Made by a program: the position numbers and the translations under genes. Shown here one piece after another: positions 60,300 to 64,000 of a stretch of 64,000 nt of DNA. The notes beneath the pieces were generated by a model. It was given only the letters and a program-made list of their open reading frames with translations, had not been told where the DNA came from and searched no databases. The DNA lies in NCBI GenBank assembly GCA_963678305.2, contig CAXXVV010000012.1, positions 248,001-312,000 of the forward strand, read 5' to 3'. The DNA is from G963676655 sp963678305. GTDB taxonomy: Bacteria > Verrucomicrobiota > Lentisphaeria > Victivallales > Victivallaceae. Positions within the stretch are counted from its first letter, which is position 1. Each line of letters opens with the position of its first letter.

Positions 60300-62885
60300 T
60301 TATTTTTCCATTTTAATTGGAATTATTTCATATTGAATCCGGGCGAGTTTGTTTTTCTTGAATACCCCGCCAAGGTGGATGCGGATGACGCCGTTGACCT
60401 GTGATTTATCCCAGGTTGCTTTACTGTCAGGACCGAAACTCATGTCATGCGGTTTATTGAGCTTATACAACACGCCGGCTCCGGCGGCGTTACGAAATCT
60501 TACAGCCGAGGTTTTGCACGGCTTATCCTGCCATTTTCCGGCATTGTCAAACTCGATAGTGACGCCGGATTTTTTTACAAAGGGCAACTGTTCGAACATA
60601 TCACGTATTTTAACGTCACCGGTGAACCGGAGCCGGACTTTGACCTTGATTGATGTTTCCCCAAAGGTGATTTTGCGTTGAATATCAACCGGGGTTTTTA
60701 ACATCTTCCAGTTCATCATCAGTGTCATTGTATCAGGATCAAAATTACTCGAGAGGCTCCAGTAACTCGGCAGATCGCATTTGTCGTCGCTGATGTCCGC
60801 CCGGATGATATTGGCGGTGTCGGCGGTCCAGTTCATTGCCAGCAGATTGCTGCCGAAATCCGGGGTCCAGAACATACCAAGGCCCTGGGTCTGATTCCAC
60901 TTGTAAACGGGTTTTTTATTGTAAGGTTTGAAGTTAACCTGACGTTTTGTCCATTCCGAAGCGGTTTTTCCGATGTATGCAAAGGCATAATATGACGGCC
61001 GTCGCACACAGATAAACTCGTTATTGAAATTCTTCAGGAAATTATCCGATTTCAAAACCGGATGGACCGAGTTTTTTAGATTTTCCGAACGGTAGAAGTA
61101 ATCACTGAACATAGAGTTCCAGACTCCGGCGGCGTACTTCATTACCTGCGGAGAGTTTTTATAGACATATTCCGGAACTTTCTGGCGAATCAGTTTTTTG
61201 ATTTCTTCAGGCGAATAAGTTGTTGCCTGACGATTCCAGATTGCGGCTTCTTCGAGTTCCCCCCGCATTAAAGGTCGTCCGGCGCCATACTGCGGCGTAG
61301 TCCAGGAACCGGCAGTGCGGTGAGAGAACATACTGGCTCCATATTTCTTCTTGCCGTCGGGTTCCGGCGCGGTGGTGTGGTTGAACAGATTATAGATTCG
61401 TTTCAGCCCCGCCTTGGCGTTTTCGTCGCCGCTCATCCGGTAATATGCGGCTTGATAACAGGCTCCCAATCCCTGATAGGTGGCATCCGGGCCGTACGCT
61501 TCCTGCTGATATCCGGTTTTCATAAAAGGATTGTTTTCCGGCAGGGACATACTTTTTATATAGTCTTGAGCCAGGTTAAGATAACCTTTTTCTCCGGTTC
61601 CCTTACAGGTCCAGTAATACATATAAGGCCAGTGTGACGATTGATTCTCGCAGGAGACCCGGAAAAAGGGAAAACGGTCAGGCAGTCTGCGCATTCCGTC
61701 GATCCACAAATCACGTAACTTTTTGTCTTCGATCGCGTTGACCCCGGCGCCGAACCCGGTGACGTCCTCGACTCCTAGCAGGGCGTCGCCGCCGCAATAA
61801 TTGTTTCCAGCACTTTGGAATGTTTCATATTCGGTCATGCCCAGAAGGTAACGGAACGCTGAGGCCAGAACTTTTTTCTGGAGGGTTTTATTTTTGTAGT
61901 ACGGATTAAACGGTCGATTCAGGCCGAGGACGAATGCCATGACATAACGGCTTTTGCAGGCACCGAAATCTTTGGCTTTCGGGTTTGTCTGTTGAATAGA
62001 CATAATGTGCGGAAAATGTTTCATAGCGCCGTGACCATCGAGCAGGGCGGCGGCGTTTGGATCTGCCAGCCATTCCTTCTCCCGGGTGGTCAGGTCGATG
62101 GGGGCCAGTTCCAGATCGGATTTTTTCAATGATTGCAGATATTTTACCATTTCAACCTGAAATTTATGCGGATAATATTTTCCGTCCGGAGCCTTATTGA
62201 CGCTACCGGCAATTGCGGCCGCGGTTGCTTTATCGCCGCAGAGGATTGTCGGCATGCCGGAAATCTGAGTACGGTAGTATGAGCCGACAGGCATGTTCAG
62301 TTTGAGACTGCAAACCTTCCCGCTCTGACCGGTCAGATTGATTTCATTACGTTTATGGGTGACCAGTTTTTTGATGGCTTTTCCGGTTGAGTCGAAGACT
62401 GTTCCGGAAATACCGAAACCTTGAAGTATAATTTTCTTTGTTCCGGGAAGCACATAAAAATAAGCATTATCGAACTGTCCTTTGATGCCGGAATGGAACA
62501 TGCAGCGTGCCGCCATTACTCCAAAGCCTTCTTCAGGTGTGGATTTGACCGAAATCATGGCATTTTTGCTGGAACAGCGAATCTGATATACCCCTTTCGG
62601 TGCATTTTTGCCGTAATTATAAGACTGTTTCCAGGTCGAGTCTTTGGATATTTTTGTGTATTGCCATTTTACCAGCTTTTCATCAGCGTCGAAAAAGCGG
62701 CAGAGCACCTGTCCCGCATTCTGTTTCTGAGAAACCCGGGCTGAAAAGTCCAGCTTCAACGGACCTCCTTTATGAACAAAATAAAATGCCAGGGCTGGAG
62801 CCTCAAATGCTCCGGGCAGATTTTTTGCCGCTGCCGATTGCAGCAAACCGAACACTGCGACCAGCAGTACAACTTGTTTTAACAT
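60300..62885 (-). CDS. Large secreted protein, possible polysaccharide-active enzyme (paralog B)
   Basis: An 861-residue exported protein with a signal peptide (about 1-20) and no lipobox, homologous along its length to the 958-residue lipoprotein at 54370. It has an N-terminal beta domain (about 25-220), a helical middle (about 250-560, with NRPFNPYYKNKTLQKKVLAS, CENQSSHWPYMYYW and HRTAGSWTTPQYGAGR) and a C-terminal beta-sandwich. The layout again suggests a lyase-type toroid, but no certain catalytic residues can be named; the His/Tyr/Arg cluster in the middle is the best candidate. GGAG lies 9-12 bases before the ATG. It is separated by 241 bases from the next gene, so it may be its own transcript. 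Family unknown. Confidence 0.72.
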   Translation of the reverse strand: MLKQVVLLVAVFGLLQSAAAKNLPGAFEAPALAFYFVHKGGPLKLDFSARVSQKQNAGQVLCRFFDADEKLVKWQYTKISKDSTWKQSYNYGKNAPKGVYQIRCSSKNAMISVKSTPEEGFGVMAARCMFHSGIKGQFDNAYFYVLPGTKKIILQGFGISGTVFDSTGKAIKKLVTHKRNEINLTGQSGKVCSLKLNMPVGSYYRTQISGMPTILCGDKATAAAIAGSVNKAPDGKYYPHKFQVEMVKYLQSLKKSDLELAPIDLTTREKEWLADPNAAALLDGHGAMKHFPHIMSIQQTNPKAKDFGACKSRYVMAFVLGLNRPFNPYYKNKTLQKKVLASAFRYLLGMTEYETFQSAGNNYCGGDALLGVEDVTGFGAGVNAIEDKKLRDLWIDGMRRLPDRFPFFRVSCENQSSHWPYMYYWTCKGTGEKGYLNLAQDYIKSMSLPENNPFMKTGYQQEAYGPDATYQGLGACYQAAYYRMSGDENAKAGLKRIYNLFNHTTAPEPDGKKKYGASMFSHRTAGSWTTPQYGAGRPLMRGELEEAAIWNRQATTYSPEEIKKLIRQKVPEYVYKNSPQVMKYAAGVWNSMFSDYFYRSENLKNSVHPVLKSDNFLKNFNNEFICVRRPSYYAFAYIGKTASEWTKRQVNFKPYNKKPVYKWNQTQGLGMFWTPDFGSNLLAMNWTADTANIIRADISDDKCDLPSYWSLSSNFDPDTMTLMMNWKMLKTPVDIQRKITFGETSIKVKVRLRFTGDVKIRDMFEQLPFVKKSGVTIEFDNAGKWQDKPCKTSAVRFRNAAGAGVLYKLNKPHDMSFGPDSKATWDKSQVNGVIRIHLGGVFKKNKLARIQYEIIPIKMEK

Positions 62886-62918
62886 TCACATACTCCATTT
62901 TGTTTTGTTAAAAAAATT

Positions 62919-62943
62919 ATTCCATCGGTAATTCCGATGGAAT
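62919..62943 (-). terminator. Terminator after pseudopilin gene
   Basis: A perfect 10-bp stem ATTCCATCGG / CCGATGGAAT with a 5-base loop; on the minus strand AA and seven T follow. It separates the pseudopilin from the large secreted protein gene. Confidence 0.88.
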
Positions 62944-62991
62944 ATTACTGACTATTTTTTATTGAGCCAATACAGGAAGTCAACACTGGTA

Positions 62992-63756
62992 TCACAAACC
63001 GCCCCACAACTTACTGTATTTCGCGTATAAGTAAGTTGGATAAGGAACTTGTTTTGCTTCCAGGCCGCTTACTTTTGCAACATGTCCGTCGCAAAATATT
63101 ACATTTGCGGCTCCCCCATGCCTTATATCATCAAACGCTCTTGCTGCTCCTGACTCGCTGGCAAATTTTGCCTGGTACATAAAATGTGAACCGCCATAAC
63201 CGGAATTCAATCCGGTTACATCTGCAAAAGCAAGTTTCCCGCTTGGATTTTTAACTTGAGTAATTTTGCCGTAGTGGTTGCTATTTCCCCAGTAATTACC
63301 GCCGATAAATGTATCTACCAAGCCATAATGAGGTTCCCATTGGTAAGTTAAACGCCCGGCCGCAAGAGCGGTTTTTTTCGCGTTTGAGGGGCATTGCAAA
63401 ATAAGTTTGGTTTTGCTGTATTGGGACGGAAAAGTTCCGGCCCAGTATCCCCTTGGTAAATCCGGCATTCCGAGCTGATCTCTCATCATATAAACCCAGC
63501 ATTCCCATGTATCGTCAGTGGTATGGCTGGGTCTGATGCGGTCTTGATTTGCTGCATTATCATAAGTGATCAGGTGATCATCAAAGTCGTTTGAATACAT
63601 CAGCCAGCAGGTGGCCACGGTTTTTTCGTTGCCGGCGCACTTAATCATTTTTGCCTTTTCCCGGGCCTGCTGCAGGGCAGGCAGCAGCATGCTGGCCAGG
63701 ATGGCGATGATCGCGATCACGACCAGCAATTCAATGAGTGTGAATTTGTTTTTCAT
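62992..63756 (-). CDS. Pseudopilin-like protein with H-x9-DG motif
   Basis: A 254-residue pilin-like protein. The leader and helix read NKFTLIELLVVIAIIAILAS, with processing expected before Phe5. The head has KCAGNEKTVATCWLMYSND and the C-terminal motif RHGGAANVIFCDGHV (H followed by nine residues and DG), the hallmark of the large pseudopilin family of this phylum. AAGGA is well placed. A paralog with near-identical C-terminus lies 27 bases upstream. No secretion machinery is close, so the role beside the lyase genes is unknown. Confidence 0.9.
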   Translation of the reverse strand: MKNKFTLIELLVVIAIIAILASMLLPALQQAREKAKMIKCAGNEKTVATCWLMYSNDFDDHLITYDNAANQDRIRPSHTTDDTWECWVYMMRDQLGMPDLPRGYWAGTFPSQYSKTKLILQCPSNAKKTALAAGRLTYQWEPHYGLVDTFIGGNYWGNSNHYGKITQVKNPSGKLAFADVTGLNSGYGGSHFMYQAKFASESGAARAFDDIRHGGAANVIFCDGHVAKVSGLEAKQVPYPTYLYAKYSKLWGGL

Positions 63757-63783
63757 ATCGGACTTCCTTTATATTTCAGGTGA

Positions 63784-64000
63784 TTAATTAATACCGCCCC
63801 AAAGCTTGGAGTATTTTGTAAACAGGTACTGAGAATAAGGCACTGCCGCGGCTTCGGTTTTATTGACTTTGCCAACATGACCATCGCAGTAAATAATATT
63901 TGCATAACCGCCGTGCCTGACGTCGTCAAGAGCTCTAATTTTTCCATCGCTGGCAAATGTTGCCTGATACATGAACTGGGAGCCGCCGTAGCCGCTGGAG
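63784..64000 (-). CDS. Pseudopilin-like protein, partial (runs off the window)
   Basis: The visible C-terminal ~71 residues (SSGYGGSQFMYQATFASDGK, then RHGGYANIIYCDGHV and KYSKLWGGIN) match the end of the next pseudopilin almost residue for residue, including H-x9-DG. The N-terminal helix lies beyond the window edge. The stop is at 63784-63786, 27 bases before the next ATG. A tandem duplication is likely. Confidence 0.85.
   Translation of the reverse strand, partial: SSGYGGSQFMYQATFASDGKIRALDDVRHGGYANIIYCDGHVGKVNKTEAAAVPYSQYLFTKYSKLWGGIN

Noticed and set aside
1..64000. Prophage, integrase or complete insertion sequence
   Set aside because: No transposase, integrase, phage structural gene or terminal inverted repeat pair was found in any frame.

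Overview
The window looks like a chromosomal segment of a Lentisphaerota (Victivallis-like) bacterium, or of a close relative in the Planctomycetota-Verrucomicrobiota-Lentisphaerota group. Four genes encode orphan pseudopilins with an FTLIELLVVIAIIAILA-type leader, three of them with the H-x9-DG type C-terminus. These sit beside large secreted carbohydrate-active enzymes, Gfo/Idh/MocA oxidoreductases and AraC/LacI regulators. There are also fused Bat genes and a TRL-like lipoprotein. This assignment is inferred from gene content; no rRNA or other phylogenetic marker was tested.

Layout. 1-2.4 kb: a HExxH metallopeptidase-like protein, a decayed gene fragment with a REP-like hairpin, a small membrane protein, and tRNA-Lys(CTT) with a clear sigma70-type promoter. 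2.5-7.1 kb: a sugar-use locus with an AraC regulator divergent from a GH36-type alpha-galactosidase, which abuts a convergent trehalase/GH63-like (alpha/alpha)6 hydrolase. 7.5-11.4 kb: a 1283-residue hybrid histidine kinase whose sensor is a PhnD-like binding-protein fold. 11.5-16.1 kb: a tight co-directional run of NamZ-like exo-muramidase, flavin-reductase-like protein, oligoendopeptidase F and a D-2-hydroxyacid dehydrogenase. 16-21.2 kb: envelope genes (TRL lipoprotein, membrane proteins, a coiled-coil anchored protein coupled to two tiny envelope genes and an amidohydrolase). 21.6-25.1 kb: a VOC protein, then a Gfo/Idh/MocA plus sugar-isomerase operon with a divergent AraC gene and a good terminator.

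25.1-32.2 kb (minus strand): a LacI-type regulator with a promoter and two palindromic operators, followed by two Gfo/Idh/MocA dehydrogenases, a 1138-residue double-LamG protein and a pseudopilin. 32.2-32.8 kb is intergenic and holds a hairpin-dense GC-rich island. 32.8-37.5 kb: a secreted GH71-like protein co-linear with a FecCD-type permease and its ATPase, with no binding-protein gene. 37.6-41 kb: a giant pseudopilin of 1105 residues, about 840 of them Asn/Gly/Asp/Thr/Gln repeats. 41.5-48.8 kb: a TM2 protein, the ribosome-assembly GTPase Der, then two fused Bat genes (BatB-BatC-like and BatD-BatE-like). 48.8-50.9 kb: an AhpD-like protein, a GNAT acetyltransferase and LarE.

51-64 kb (minus strand): a polysaccharide-degradation locus. 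It has two adjacent pseudopilins, a large secreted protein, a small secreted protein, two tandem GH29-like proteins, a lipoprotein paralogous to the large secreted protein, and a heparinase II/III-like protein, closed by a terminator directly before larE. The theme is uptake and catabolism of complex glycans: secreted lyases/hydrolases, cytosolic glycosidases, oxidoreductases for sugar-acid or inositol-type intermediates, local regulators, and pseudopilins of unknown role placed next to enzyme clusters. The best candidates for undescribed biology are the repeat-bearing pseudopilin, the paralogous pair at 54.4-57.2 and 60.3-62.9 kb with its operon, and the binding-protein-less transporter joined to a glycan-active protein.
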